A stretch of 64,000 nucleotides of DNA from Anagrus nilaparvatae (GCA_022575985.1 JAKSXM010000014.1:17484001-17548000), one strand, 5' to 3'. Shown: positions 12,285 to 24,509, counted from the stretch's first letter. Numbers and translations: made by a program. Notes: a model not told the origin generated them from the sequence alone.

Positions 12285-13035
12285 AACATGGAACATGTTT
12301 ATAGGGAGGGGGTACTTCAGAACTTGAAAATTAAGGGGGGGGTCAAATTTGTCCTTTTTAAGGGGGGGGGAGTCAAATTTGTCCTATTTAAGGGGGGTGG
12401 TCAAATTTGTCCTATTTAAGGGGGGTGGTCAAATATGTCCTATTTAAGGGGGGTGGTCAAATTTGTCCTATTTAAGGGGGTTGGTCAAATTTGTCCTATT
12501 TAAGGGGGGTGGTCAAATATGTTCTATTTAAGGGGGGTGGTCAAATATGTCCTATTTAAGGGGGGTGGTCAAATATGTCCTATTTAAGGGGGGTGGTCAA
12601 ATTTGTCCTATTTAAGGGGGGTGGTCAAATATGTCCTATTTAAGGGGGGTGGTCAAATTTGTCCTATTTAAGGGGGGTGGTCAAATTTGTCTTATTTAAA
12701 GGGGGAGGGGGTCAAATGAAACTTAAAATAATTAGGAGACTTTGAAAAATCTGAGCTTCAGGACTTAATATAATACAGGTTTATGGACTTAAAATAATAT
12801 CGATTTAGGAACTTGGAATAATATTGATTAAGGTACTTAGAATAATTCAGGTTTAGGGAATCAAAATAGTTTGGGTTTAGAATTTTAACAGCTAGTAAGG
12901 TGATAATTACAAATTACAAAATTAGAATATGGTATTGTAATGTTGAGTAACATTTGTATTATACCTAGTCCTCAGCTGGAAGTAAACATGTTCCATGCAT
13001 TTAGGTTGTGTTTACACAAACCAGTTATAAGTTTT
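12285..13035 (+). repeat. Dispersed repeat family B, full-length-looking copy
   Basis: The left end reads TTAACATGGAACATGTTTAT followed by AGGGAGGGGG. The right end reads ACATGTTCCATG and, after a short spacer, AAACCAGTTATAAGTTTTTTT. The same left end is found at 43314 and, inverted, at about 40115-40135; the same right end is found at 40612-40680. Inside lie the 28-bp minisatellite and then degenerate ~28-bp units of the type GGACTTAGAATAATTTNGGTTTA (12745-12890). ACATGTTCCATG at the right is the inverse of CATGGAACATGT at the left, so the element has short inverted ends. No coding capacity is seen. It sits immediately 5' of the hAT relic. Confidence 0.65.
12333..12715 (+). repeat. 28-bp G-rich minisatellite, about 13-14 units
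   Basis: Tandem units of 28 bp begin with GGGGGGTGGTCAAAT and end with TGTCCTATTTAA. Units differ mainly by A/T at one position (AAATTTG or AAATATG) and in the length of the G-run. The first two and last units are the most divergent. The plus strand has a run of six or more G in nearly every unit, and the opposite strand is C-rich. Confidence 0.95.
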
Positions 13036-13042
13036 TTTGCTC

Positions 13043-14130
13043 ATATTTTGAATTTAGGAGTCCAAGATCTTTTAAAATTAATAAAGTAGGCGTAGATGAA
13101 AATGCACAACTAAATATATCTGAAGAAGACGAAGATGAAGATAATGAAGATGAAGAATGTAACGAAAAAAGCAATAATTAAGAAAGCAACAACAATAATA
13201 GCAATAACGTTTCACAAAGTTTAATGAAAGTACGCGCAGCATACAATACATTACATTACTCAAAGCAACTGAATATTCACCTGAAACTCTGTTGTGCAAC
13301 AACTAAAGTTGAATTTAAAAAAGTAGTACTTGATGTAAAAACTAGGTGGGATAGTGCTTATGAGATGTTGAAAGTTTTTTTGGGATTAAAAAAAGCATTT
13401 TTACTCATGTTTGATTTAAATGAAGACATAAGAAAGTTTAAGATAGAAGAAAATGAATGGGAATTGCTAGAAGAAATCTACAAATTTTTGCATCATTTTA
13501 AACATGTTTCCAAAATTTTGTCGTCAGAGAACTGTACTTTGCCAGAAGTTGTTGTAATGTTTAATTTACTCATCGATAAAATTGAAGAAATTACTTTTGC
13601 TTTGAATGACAAAATTGATCGGGCAAAAAATGATGAAATATTGATGTTAGCATATAATGCTGGTCGAGATAAAATCCTTAAACACTACAATAAGTGTAAT
13701 TGGACAACGTGTTTCGTTGATTCTCGATCCAAGGCAAGTCGCAGCTTTTGAAAACAGTATTTGGGGGAAAAAAATGAAAGATGAATCGATCAAAGTTTTT
13801 AAAGATATTTATAGAGGTAAATATTATAAAGAAGAAGAAATAGAAAATATAGAAATGCCTCGCGAAAGCCAATAATTGATTCAGAATATTTTCTAAATGT
13901 GAACTCAATTTACATTGATGAAAAAGTACATTTGACAATGATTGGATTAGCAAAGAGCTAGATGAAAATATAAAATCACCAAGAGCACCTTAGATACCTC
14001 AGTCCCAATAGAACGGTTTTTTTCCGTAGTCTCCTTAGCAATGACAGCCAAACGAACAAGGTTGAAAGACGAATCATTAAAATCCGTAATGTGTAAAAAT
14101 TCTTGGGTAAGATCTAAATTATGTGAATTT
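13043..14130 (+). pseudogene. Broken hAT-family transposase
   Basis: Starting with ILNLGVQDLLKLIK near 13048, the translation follows the catalytic-to-C-terminal part of hAT transposases: an acidic insert, VKTRWDSAYEML (the conserved TRWNS-type motif, near 13340), the helix-rich region to 13650, DPRQVAAFENSIW after a frameshift near 13720, and PIERFFSVVSLAMTAKRTRL with KSVMCKNSW (C-terminal dimerisation region, 14010-14105). A TAA near 13180, a frameshift near 13720 and later stops destroy the frame, and the BED finger and N-terminal part are absent. hAT proteins cut and paste DNA with 8-bp target duplications; this copy is dead. Confidence 0.8.
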
Positions 14131-14271
14131 ATATATGCGAAATTTAATTTACTTTTATATATTTCTTAATAAAAATTATTATTATTATATAAATTTATTA
14201 AATTTTTTGTAGACCGATATCGATATCGTATCGAAAATAGTACATCAATATTAAAATATCGTGGAACTCTA

Positions 14272-14445
14272 GTATGTGCCAATAAGTAATCTTCGTATCT
14301 ACATCTTAAAAGGAATTATCTCCTAAAAAATGCATTGGCAAGTTTCGTGGTGTTGTTAGAATACTGCTGTAGTGTAGAAATCATTATGGTGGTGAACTTC
14401 TGTTTCCTTTTAAGATGCAGATACGAAGATTACTTATGTTAGCCA
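14272..14445. repeat. Short inverted-repeat element
   Basis: AAGTAATCTTCGTATCTACA with CTTAAAAGG at about 14285-14313 is repeated inverted at about 14408-14437 (CCTTTTAAGATGCAGATACG and onward). The spacer of about 95 bases has no gene. It is probably a small MITE relic. Confidence 0.6.
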
Positions 14446-15952
14446 CGATTGGCAACTTTTTCATAAGAAAATGTCAATACAAAAAACCTTATTTTGTGTA
14501 TTTGTGAATTTTAGAATTTTTTCTATATTTTTGTCTACTGCACTTTTTAATGTCTTATGAATTAAAACATTTTTTTTTAAATTTTGTTCTGAAGTAGAAT
14601 ATTATTCTAATGGTTATATAATATTACCATTAATGTCAATTTACATTCCCGGAAGATTAATTTTATCCTTTAGAAATTTATTTTTATTCTTTAATGCACA
14701 TTTTTGGTTCAAGTCATTATTATAATTCATGAAAATGCAGCTTTGCCGGGAGCGACTTTTCATACTCTGAAATGTTTATTTTTTAATTTATATGAAATTT
14801 AATTAAATATTAACTACAACAATGCAACAATAAAATTCAAACATTTGAAATTATAAAAATATTGACTTTTAATTAAAAAAAAAAATATTTTATTTATCAT
14901 ATGAAAAAAATATGATTTATGAAGCTTAAAATTTAATTTTTTAAAAAATAAATAAAATAAATATTTATTTTACCCTATAATCTAAAATAAAAAAAAAATA
15001 ATTCGAAATATAAACTATGAAATTTCATAATATTTCGTATACATATAATTACATCTGCATATACACCTAGTTGAAGTTATGATATCATTTTAATTAAATG
15101 TTTTAAAGTTTACCTCGAGATATTTATGGATTCTTTCATACATATTATATAAAACTAAGTATATATACATAATGCACACAAAGTATATGGTAAAAAAGTC
15201 GCATTGTATTTTTTTTAATGTTATCATGTGCATATATTTACCTATAGTATATATATATATATATAACCCTTTTATTATTACTGTATTATAACCCACAGCA
15301 GCATAATATAACAAAACGCTTGCGCTAAAGAAAATTCTTAATGCCAAGGATTTGTTTGACGTGTGAAAAATTTTTTTCCTTTACTTCATATTTAATGCGC
15401 ATGCTTTTTTTATTATTTTTATTATTATTTTTGATTCAAAAAATATATATAAAATAAATATCGTATTTTAAGCTGGTATGTGTAAAAATTATTACATTTT
15501 TTATGAAATATCACCTTTTTATTTTACTCTTCCTTGATATACTGATATTTGATATCCTATTTCGATATAATACCTAGTATATTATTATTTCATTTTTCTA
15601 TATTTATCAACACCTATATAAAAAAATAAAAAAATCAATGTATAATAAAAATTTTATAAGTTTTGCGGTAAAAGCAATAAGTGCTTTTTAATATACTATT
15701 ATTTCCAAATACTTTATTTTTAAATAGATGATAAATTTTCTGGCATATTGATTTCACTCATATTTTTAATATATAAAATAACTACTAGAGTCAATAATTA
15801 GACCACCAGAAGTAAAAATTTTTAAACTAATTAACGCTAAGAATGAGTCAACTTGTGCGATTTGATTGTTTGATAAATTGTTGAATACTTCATTATACTG
15901 CCGGATTAATCTGAATTTTTTTTAAAGGTTTCGAAAATTTAGGTGAAAAGCA
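14446..15952. other. AT-rich intergenic stretch, no gene seen
   Basis: Long A/T runs, TA-dinucleotide stretches (near 15245-15265) and stops in all frames. No repeat structure or reading frame with family features is visible. Confidence 0.4.
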
Positions 15953-16584
15953 GGGTAATTCCATGGATAAATAGCACAAAATGGAACGCGAGGTCTCAGA
16001 AATAAAAAATTTTATTTTTTTTCGAAAAAACTACTTAAAATTAGATGATTCACCAAATCTTAAGGTTTTTTATGGATTTTTAAGAGAGTTATGCTGTTCA
16101 AAAGTTTTTTGGTAAAATTGCTCTCCTCAGCCACCATTTTTGAAAGTTCCCTAAAAAAGCTCCGGAAAACAAAAAAAAAAAAAAATTTTCCTGAGGGTAA
16201 TTTTTGATATAAGAGAGTAATGCTGATTTTAGTGAATTTTTCAATTTTCTCAATTTCTTTTTTTCAGTGGGAAACCTTTTGGCTATTTTCACTTAAAGTT
16301 GCCAAATTTGGGGCAGAAATTTGAATTTTCCCGCGAATGGGCACAGAATGGGGAAAATCTGACTGAAAATTCGAATTCCTCATCAAATTTTACATCGAAA
16401 ACCTTTTTTTGGCTGAGGAGAGCAATTTTACCAAAAAGAACAGCATAACTCTCTTAAAAATCCATAAAAAACCTTCAGATTTGGTGAATCATCTAATTTT
16501 AAGTAGTTTTTTCGAAAAAAAATAAAATTTTTTATTTCTGAGACCTCGCGTTCCATTTTAAGCTATTTATTCATGGAATTACCC
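15953..16584. mobile_element. Foldback (long inverted repeat) MITE, family GGGTAATTCC
   Basis: Both ends carry GGGTAATTCCATGGATAAAT and its inverted counterpart, and the arms remain complementary for about 150 bases before diverging; further shared inner blocks (GGCTGAGGAGAGCAATTTTACC) extend the arms. Length 632 bp. AGCA stands directly on both sides (15949-15952 and 16585-16588), a candidate 4-bp target duplication. No coding capacity. It is the same family as 21058-22840. Confidence 0.8.
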
Positions 16585-19500
16585 AGCAACAAATATATTA
16601 AAATGCAACATTATTTAAATGATGCTTTTATATTACTGAATAAAATTTAGATCATTTTATTAAAAATATAAGATTCCTAAATTTATTAGCATGTTATAGT
16701 ATTGCTGAAATTATACGAAAATTTATGATAGATCATGGTATAGTAAAATTTTAGTGGATAAAAGGTTTCCCCCTACAAGATGATATTCTCTTCTGATTAA
16801 GTAATGCTATTTGGAATAGCCACTTTGTACCGGTAAAAAAATGGCTGGATACCAAAGCCTGCAGAATGGATAAAATTTTTGATAATGACATGTATATAGA
16901 ATGGGTATTATCTTGAAATCGTCATAAAAAATTTTGAAGAGTAAAAGTAAAAACCAATAAAAAAAAGGGGAAGTGTAACTAGTGGAAAAATTGATAACCC
17001 AGCAGTCGGTAGGCGAGATGAGGCGAGATGAGGCGAGATTAAACCTCTATCGTTCTCGTTCTCGGTAAAATTTTCAATTCTCATCTCCCCTCGCCTCGCT
17101 CTTGTAACAGATCTAATCGTTGCTTAGAGTGAAGTAAAAGCCCAAACTCCCTTAACTTTAAGAAATGCAGAGATATTAATAGAGGATTGAGTTGAGTCTT
17201 AAGTAAACACATAGATAAATAGCAAATATCCATGAAAATTGGTAAGAAAATGGCACAAAAAAAGAAACTGACAGAAAAGTTGAAGCTTCAGGAGTAGCAG
17301 AAGCTTCAAGTTCAGGAAACAAATTTGGAGAAAAATGACAAACATTCTGGGAAAAAAGAAGGTTTTCTGGGTATTAGAAAATAGGTGGAAATAAGACAAA
17401 TTAAAAGAAGAAAAATAAGGAAGAAACTTCTTCATTAACCCTAGTCCGACCGGCAGAATTCACCCGCACATCTGACCGGCAGGGTATCCGTGCACCCACA
17501 TCTTTATATTTGTTAATAAAATTAATTAGGTTGCAAATTTTATATTACACTCTTTTTTTTTCATAAATTATAATATTTAAAAATATATATATATATACAA
17601 AACCAGAAACTTAATATTTGATTATTAAAATCGATAAAACCGATAAAATATAATTCAGTAGTTCTTAGCTTCTTTTACGTAAAGGTTGTACAAGTGTTAA
17701 AGAGAATAGCATAAGCTACGACCATAACTACAACCTTAACAGCTACAGAAAGAGGAACTACAAGGATCAGCAGAAAAAGTTGAAGCAACAGGTGACTGAA
17801 AGTTACCTTAGCAAGAAAAGGTAAGGAAGTTCTGATCATAAAATTTTCCGATGGCATACATTTATGTATAATAAGAGAAGTGTTTAACAGTATAGGATTT
17901 GGGAACCAAGGTTCACCGAATCTGTAAGACACAAAACTGCAGCATTTTGATGATCAAAGAAAACTGCAAAGAAAGGGTCAACGATTTCGCAACCGAAAAT
18001 TTTGTGGGTGAAGGCAAATATGGAAAGCTCTGGCTGCTGCAAGCAAAAACTGTCATCGGAAATGAGGGTTTTCCAAAAAAAATGTTGGAAGAAGAAAGGC
18101 TAAAAATTTTTTTAAAGGTTATGTGAAGGGAAATATATATTTTTCTATATTTAACAAAGTTCTAACGACTACTCCTCAATATCGACCATTTTCAGTATTC
18201 CCTGCTACGGACATAAGTGGAAGGCTCTATACTGTATATCGTTATTGGAGCAGTAGTAAAAAATCAAATGCTAATGAAATCAAAAAGTTAGCAGTCAGTT
18301 AAAATGTCAATTATCTACGTTTAGCTCAGAACTTTGTTTTTCCATAGAATTTAATTGAAAAGTACATTAGGCACTTAAAAAAAAATAAGCTCTGGTACAG
18401 GAGGATAGTCTATTTTTTCAATTTCAATTGAATTCTTTTCAGAAAGTTTCTCAACGTGTGTTCCTCAAAGTTCCTCAAGGTCTCCTGTGAAGCACTCAAA
18501 ACCTCTAGTCTCAAGACTACATTGTTAAATTAAGGAATCAACTTGCGTATACCATTTTCCCAAAATTTGGGTATTTTCCTTTTTGCTATCAGATGATAAG
18601 TAAATTGCTTCTTTTGTTTCAATTACTAATAATTTAAAAAAAAAATTTTTTTTGATATTTGATCCATTTAGAGTATAAATATTTTTCGTACGAATTTAAG
18701 TAAATTTCCTTTATACTAACGTAGTAAAAAAATTACCTACAAAGAAATATAAATTGGTAAGTAGTTATAATAATTTATAAAAATATTGACGTCAAGAAAA
18801 AGGAAAAAAAAATTGAATTCATATTATTAGAGTTCCTTGAATAAAAAAAATAAGTTTATTTAAATCTACTGGAGGCTCGACTGGAGGTAAATTTTCTGTC
18901 ATTTTTATTATTAATTTAAGATAAAAAAATATGCATAAACGAAGAACATTATGCATTTAAATAAAAATAAAAAAAACTAGCTTTTTTTTTAATAGCTGCG
19001 GTCAGCAATAATATAACTTAAGTATATGAGACTTGCATATTTATACGTAGGTTAGAGTTTAGTAAAGTTGAATCTTTTTGTATAACGTTATAAGTAAAAT
19101 CGATACCTACATGTCTATACTTACCATTTTGATGCTTGTTGAACTTTTTATTTAAATGTACAAACTTAGAAGCATGTTATTGATCTTTTATAAAAATAAA
19201 TATTTTAAGCTATTTGTAATACAATAAATTTAATCATAACTTTTTTATAATTATATATACAACTAAAAATTATATTTATATAACATAATTATATATTAAA
19301 GTTAACTTCTTATTTATATAAGTCAGAAACTTTTTTTTCTTTCTTTTTTCTTGTTAGTTATTGAAATTTTATACCTATATTTTTTTATATTGGCTTTTTA
19401 GAATCAATACTTTTTTAAGGCTGATTTGCATTACAAATATCCTAATCATTATTTATTTACTTGCAACTACTAAAAATCTATGTATCTCTTACTTGAGCAA

Positions 19501-20079
19501 ACTTTTTAACAGAAATTTAAAAGCATAGATAAAGTATCTTCTGATTAAAATACATCAGGATTTGATTCTTTATTTTCTAAAGAAATCGAATAGCAGATGG
19601 AAAAAAAAAACTAAAATAATATATTATTATATTCTTTTTAAAACATTTAGGGCAAGATGTATTAGATTTTCTAAAATTTCATTAAATACGTACAAAAAAT
19701 ACATTGATGATTCGGGTAACAAGAGCAATCCACAATCCTTGGAAAATTAAATTGTAATCTATGGGTAGATTTAAATCAAGTGAGGGCGATTTGTATGGTC
19801 GGGTCTTCAAAACTGCCCCAAAGTGTTTTTTTCTTAAAGTACTACCAAAAATAAGTCACCAGCCCAATTTTTAGCCTTCCAGAGCAAAATCTCGATTTTT
19901 GGCAGCCTTTTTTGTGTTTTGGACTTTTTTAAAAAAAGTTAGAAAAACGAGTCATAATTTTTTTATTATTGCTGTAAAAAACTTACATTAGCATGAAAAA
20001 TTTTTTCCTTTAAGGTCCGGATAGGAAATTTCCCTGGCTATTCGATTCCGGGGTCTGATCATTTTTTTTTTAGTAGCGC
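16585..20079. other. Intergenic, no gene supported
   Basis: Mostly AT-rich. It includes a 10-bp tandem triplet of AGGCGAGATG with nearby inverted matches (17010-17105) and an imperfect direct repeat around CCGACCGGCAG/CTGACCGGCAG (17446-17510). Short reading frames of 60-85 codons occur at 17199-17435, 17675-17932, 17899-18126 and 19562-19750; their translations are low-complexity and show no family signature, so I do not call genes. Confidence 0.4.
17010..17105. repeat. AGGCGAGATG tandem triplet with inverted partner
   Basis: AGGCGAGATG is repeated three times at about 17012-17041. A pyrimidine-rich partner (TCTCATCTCCCCTCGCCTCG) follows at about 17078-17098, so the transcript could form a hairpin. 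GC content is far above the surroundings. Confidence 0.6.
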
Positions 20080-20830
20080 ATGCGTAAGGAATCGCTAAAA
20101 TACGCTGCTTTTTTTTTCAAAAGTCGATTTCTCAAATGCCTATTAGTGAACAATCTTCTAACCAGGCTTAAAATTTTCCTTAAACGTTATATTTTTTGGC
20201 AAAAAAATTTTTCGATGGGACACTGCTTTTTGGGAGCTCTAGATAAAAAAATAGCAGCTTTCAAAAGATCATTTTTTACAAATTTCAAATATCTTGCCAA
20301 GTTACGTGATCAATCAAAAATCTGACCAAAAATTTGGATTCCGCGGTAAATTTTACATAAGGATATATATTTTCATGTTATTAAGAGCGTTTATGTCAAA
20401 TCAGCGAAATTTTAAATTGAAAGATTATTTTAATAGCAAGGAATTTTTTTATTTTTTAAATACTACTAAATTATTCTAAATTAATCAGAAAATTCTTTAT
20501 CATTTCGCTGTTTTTACATAAAGGTTTTGAAAACATAAAAAGATGTATCTTTATGTAAAATTTCCCGTGGGATCCAAATTTTTGGTCAGATTTTTGATTG
20601 GTCACGTGACTTGGCGGAAAATTTAAAATTTGTAAAAAAGGAACTTTTGAAAGCTGCTATTTTTTTATCTAGAGCTCCCAAAAAGCAGTGTCCCGTCGAA
20701 ATTTTTTTTTTACCAAAAAATATAAGGTTTATGGAAAATTTTAAGCCTGGTTAGAAGATTTTTCACTAATAGGCATTTGAGAAATCAACTTTTGAAAAAA
20801 AACAGCCTATCTTAGCGATTCCTTGCGCAT
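20080..20830. mobile_element. Foldback MITE, second family
   Basis: The left end ATGCGTAAGGAATCGCT (20080) is matched inverted by AGCGATTCCTTGCGCAT (ends 20830). The arms run roughly 340-370 bases each and share blocks such as CTATTAGTGAACAATCTTCT, GGGAGCTCTAGATAAAAAAA and ATCTGACCAAAAATTTGG. Near the middle each arm holds TTACGTGA/TCACGTGAC and the block GTAAAATTTCCCG (or its inverse), also found in the elements at 21.6-22.0, 24.5, 39.1, 39.5 and 53.9 kb. Reading frames inside it are simply hairpin sequence. Confidence 0.8.
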
Positions 20831-21057
20831 CACATCATCTCACATCATTATAGCCAATAAAAATATGTCCGTTTTAGGCTCAAAATGACTAAAGTCTTCA
20901 AAAATTGATAAAAAATTGTAATTTCTGACCAAAATGGGTTTTACGTGTCTTAAAAATTTTGTTCATAATTTAAAATCAGAGTCCCAATTTCAAGATTATT
21001 CAAAAAATCAATTTTTATCATTATCTTTGAAAGGCCACATCTTAGAAACTGTCTAAA

Positions 21058-22840
21058 GGGTAATTCCATGGATAAATAGCACAAAATGATATGCGAGGTC
21101 TCAAAAATAGGAAATTTAGATTTTTTTCGATAAAACAACTTAAAAATAGATGATTTCCCAAATTTGCAGGTTTTCTTTAAATTTTGAAGGGTGCTATGCT
21201 GATTTAAAGTTTTTTGGTCAAATTTCTCTCCACAGCCACCATTTTTGAAAGTCCCGTAAAAAAGCTCTAAAAAACGTTAAAAAAAGAAAAAAAAGTAGGT
21301 TTTCGATGTAAAATTTGATGAAAAATTCGAATTTTCTCCCTACTCTATGTCAATTCGCGGGAAAATTCAAATATGTGTTAAACTTTAAGTGAAAATAACT
21401 CAAAAGTTTCCCGCTAAAAAAAAAATTTTTTTTCTCAAAATTTTCCAAAATTGCATAAATTTTACTGAAAAAAATTTCCCAAGAGTAATTTTTGTTTTAA
21501 GCGAGTAATACCGATTTTCGTTTTTTTCTATTTTGACTTGTTACTTATTTTGCTGAGTTCCCGCTAAGTCACGTAACCAAATGAAAATCTGACCAAAAAT
21601 TTGAATTCAGCGGGAAATTTTACAAAGGTATAGTAATTTTGGTATCCTTTGAATGATACATCTTAATTTGACAATTTAATTAAAATGGTTTATTAAAATA
21701 CAGATAAAATGAAAATTTATAAAATAGGATTTTCTTGATTTTTTTACGTTTTTAGCCTAAAAATCATGTAAAATCTAAAAATAAAAATACTAGCTTCTTT
21801 TGGAAAAACAAAAGTTATGTCTATTATTAATTAAAAATCAAGTTTTTTTTAAGTTTAGATTTAATTTTCTATCAAAATGTTAGAAATGTACCCAAAAATC
21901 AATAAAATCCCATTTTATAAATTTTCATTTTTTCTATATTTTAATAAACCATTTTAATTAAATTGTCAAATTGAGATGTATCATTCAAAGGTTACCAAAT
22001 TTATTATACCTTTGTAAAATTTCCCGCAGAATTCAAATTTTTGGTCAGATTTTCATTTGGTCACGTGACTTAGCGGGAAATCAGCAAAATAAGTAACAAG
22101 TCAAAATTGAAAAAAACGAAAATCGGTATTACTCTCTTAAAACAAAAATTACTCTCGGGAAATTTTTTTCAGGAAAATATATGCAATTTTTGAAGATTTT
22201 GAAAAAAAAAAATTTTTTTTTAGCGGGAAACTTTTGAGTTATTTTCACATAAAGTTTCCCACGTAAAAGGATTAAGCTTAATTTTGGTTAAGCTTAACGA
22301 ATTAAGCTTACTGAAGTAAGCTTACGGACTAACCTAAAAAGGCTTAATTTTTAAAATTAAGCTTACGGACTAACCTAAAAAAGCTTAATTTTAAAAATTA
22401 GGTCTTTTTAGGTTAGTCTGTAAGCTTACTTCAGTAAGCTTAATCCAGTAAGCTTACTCCAGTAAGCTTAATTCATTAAGCTTAACCAAAATTAAGCTTA
22501 ATCCTTTTACGTGGGTTAACACAAATTTGAATTTTCCCGCGAATTGACATAGAGTAGGAAGAAAATTCGAATTTTTCATCAAATTTTACATCGAAAACCT
22601 ACTTTTTTTTCTTTTTTTAACGTTTTTTAGAGCTTTTTTACGAGACTTTCAAAAATGGTGGCTGAGGAGAGAAATTTGACCAAAAAACTTTAAATCAGCA
22701 TAGCACCCTTCAAAATTTAAAGAAAACCTGCAAATTCGGGAAATCATCTATTTTTAAGTTGTTTTATCGAAAAAAAATCTAAATTTCCTATTTTTGAGAC
22801 CTCGCATATCATTTTGTGCTATTTATCCATGGAATTACCC
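21058..22840. mobile_element. 1.8-kb foldback element, family GGGTAATTCC, with a nested insertion
   Basis: The ends GGGTAATTCCATGGATAAAT and inverse match those of the 632-bp copy at 15.95 kb. The arms are about 760 bases each and pair almost throughout: GTCACGTAACCAAATG/CATTTGGTCACGTGAC, TTCAGCGGGAAATTTTACAA and its inverse, and a centre near 21845. The right arm is longer because a 258-bp foldback sits in it at 22258-22515. No transposase is encoded, so it must have moved with enzymes supplied elsewhere. Confidence 0.85.
22258..22515. mobile_element. Nested 258-bp foldback rich in AAGCTT
   Basis: The ends are CCCACGTAAAAGGATTAAGC and its inverse. The element is a near-complete palindrome of interspersed AAGCTTA/TAAGCTT units (about a dozen AAGCTT) and TTAGGTTAGTC blocks. 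The corresponding site in the other arm of the host palindrome (near 21375) is uninterrupted and reads AAAGTTTAAC on the same strand sense. The filled site reads AAAGTTT on the left and TTAAC on the right, so only two T residues seem duplicated. Confidence 0.85.
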
Positions 22841-23811
22841 GTAAACAATTTTTGGAAACTTGAAGCTTGTGGAAAATTTTTTAGTCATATAAATTCCATT
22901 TTCGACAAAAATTATAATTTTAAAAGCAATTTAAAAGCAATTTAAAAGGATAACTTAACAAATGTATTTGGAAACATCATTTTAATCATCACTTGTATAA
23001 TATGTATTGCCATAAACACAATTCTAATGCTGAAAAATAAAAACAAAGAAATTACGTTCTTTACATAAATTAAAAAAAAATATTAAAACTTTTTATACTT
23101 ATCTGAATCAAACTTTTGTTTATTTAACTATATCAACCCAAAGAATTAAAAACATATCTGAAAAAAATAATAACAAATTTATAAACACATAGCCATTACC
23201 CTGCGCAGTCGACTAGCAGACTAACCCTGGACTTTTAAAACAACTTTTTAAACTTTTTTTACTATTTTTTTAAAAACGTGGATAAAAATAATAAATATAA
23301 TATTTTAATTAATATTTTATTTAATATTTTAATCTTATACAAATTTGTAAATTTATATTATTTTTAATTATTATTTTTATGCAAAATTTTTAAAAAGATG
23401 ATACAGTAAGTTCTATTAAATTAAGTACTCAAATTTAAACTAATACTTGTTTTTCAGCAGTATTGACTTTTAATTACCTTACAATAATAATACATTGCTG
23501 TTAACAAATTTGTTATTATCTTTTCTCAGATAAAAATTAATATATTAAGGCACGCAGGTAGAATTTGATTTAGGTAATTAAAAAAATGTTAATATATTCT
23601 TTTTAAAGAATATGGGAAATTAAAATTATACTTTGAATTGATACTTTGAACTTTCAGAATTAAGAAAGATTAATATATATTTGAAGATTCAGATATTTTA
23701 ATCAAATTTAGAAACTTAAATTTTATTTGAAAATTTTCTTTATTATTATTAGGTAAATAAAAATAAAGACGATCAAAAATGGAACAAATTTAGAAATAAT
23801 TTATTTATTTC
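22841..23811. other. Intergenic, no gene seen
   Basis: AT-rich sequence without supported genes or repeats. Confidence 0.4.
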
Positions 23812-23853
23812 GACGTTTCGAAAGCTCAGGCTTTCATTATCAAGAAAATCTGT
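23812..23853 (-). ncRNA. Hammerhead-ribozyme-like motif (Penelope-type), degenerate
   Basis: Read on the minus strand the segment has TTGATAA, a stem GAAAGC-loop-GCTTTC, then GAAACGTC and GAAATAAATAAAT. Hammerhead ribozymes carried by Penelope-like retroelements have the arrangement CTGATGA - stem II - GAAAC - GTC in this order and with this short spacing. Two core positions differ (C to T, G to A), so self-cleavage is doubtful. No Penelope reverse transcriptase is visible nearby, so this would be a solitary terminal fragment. Confidence 0.35.
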
Positions 23854-24509
23854 AACAATTATAGTTATAATTTTATAAGATATTGTTTCTATTTATACAG
23901 AATATTTTTTAAAAATTTTTTAATTTTTACTTACATAACTTTTATAGAAAATAAACTTAAATTTTATATTTTCTCAGCATACTTTAGTAAATTATTATAT
24001 AAGAATCTTTAGCAAACGATCTTGCTATGGTGAAAAAAAAAATTAGAATAATCTAAACCCTATTATTTTTATTAATGCAGATAAAAACTTTTATTTAAAT
24101 AATTATTTATGAGTACTGTAAATAATAAATAATAGTTTTCAATTTATGAGAATGTGGATCCCATCAAGGTTATTAAAGAGAAAATACTCAATAAATGTGA
24201 TCGTGCCTGAAATAAAAAAGCCTTAGCTTTTTTATAATTCTTTGCGATTTTTTTATTTAAATTTTTTCCACCAAAAAATAAAAGAACCGATTTTTTTTGT
24301 TTGATGATTGCGTAGTACCTTATTTTTTGCAAGGGAGTTGTAGTTTAAATTTATTTTGTGCCACTTTATTTCTCAAATATACATAAAATGGTAAAAATTT
24401 TCAACCCATATGAATATTTGTCATTGCTTGAGGAACCGTAATGCTGATTACTTTCTTTTTTTCATTTTTACAGCATCACAGAGGCCTCTAAAATTTTATA
24501 CAGCAGGTT
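23854..24509. other. Intergenic, no gene seen
   Basis: AT-rich, stop-dense in all frames, no repeat assigned. Confidence 0.4.

Noticed and set aside
12333..12715. Regular array that might be taken for a CRISPR
   Set aside because: The 28-bp units are contiguous without unique spacers and lie in an arthropod-type genome; it is a minisatellite.
17675..18126. Overlapping plus and minus frames of 75-85 codons
   Set aside because: They give conflicting low-information translations with no splice-supported extension or known motif.
20080..20479. Reading frames of 60-81 codons
   Set aside because: They lie within foldback arms, are low-complexity and have no family signature.
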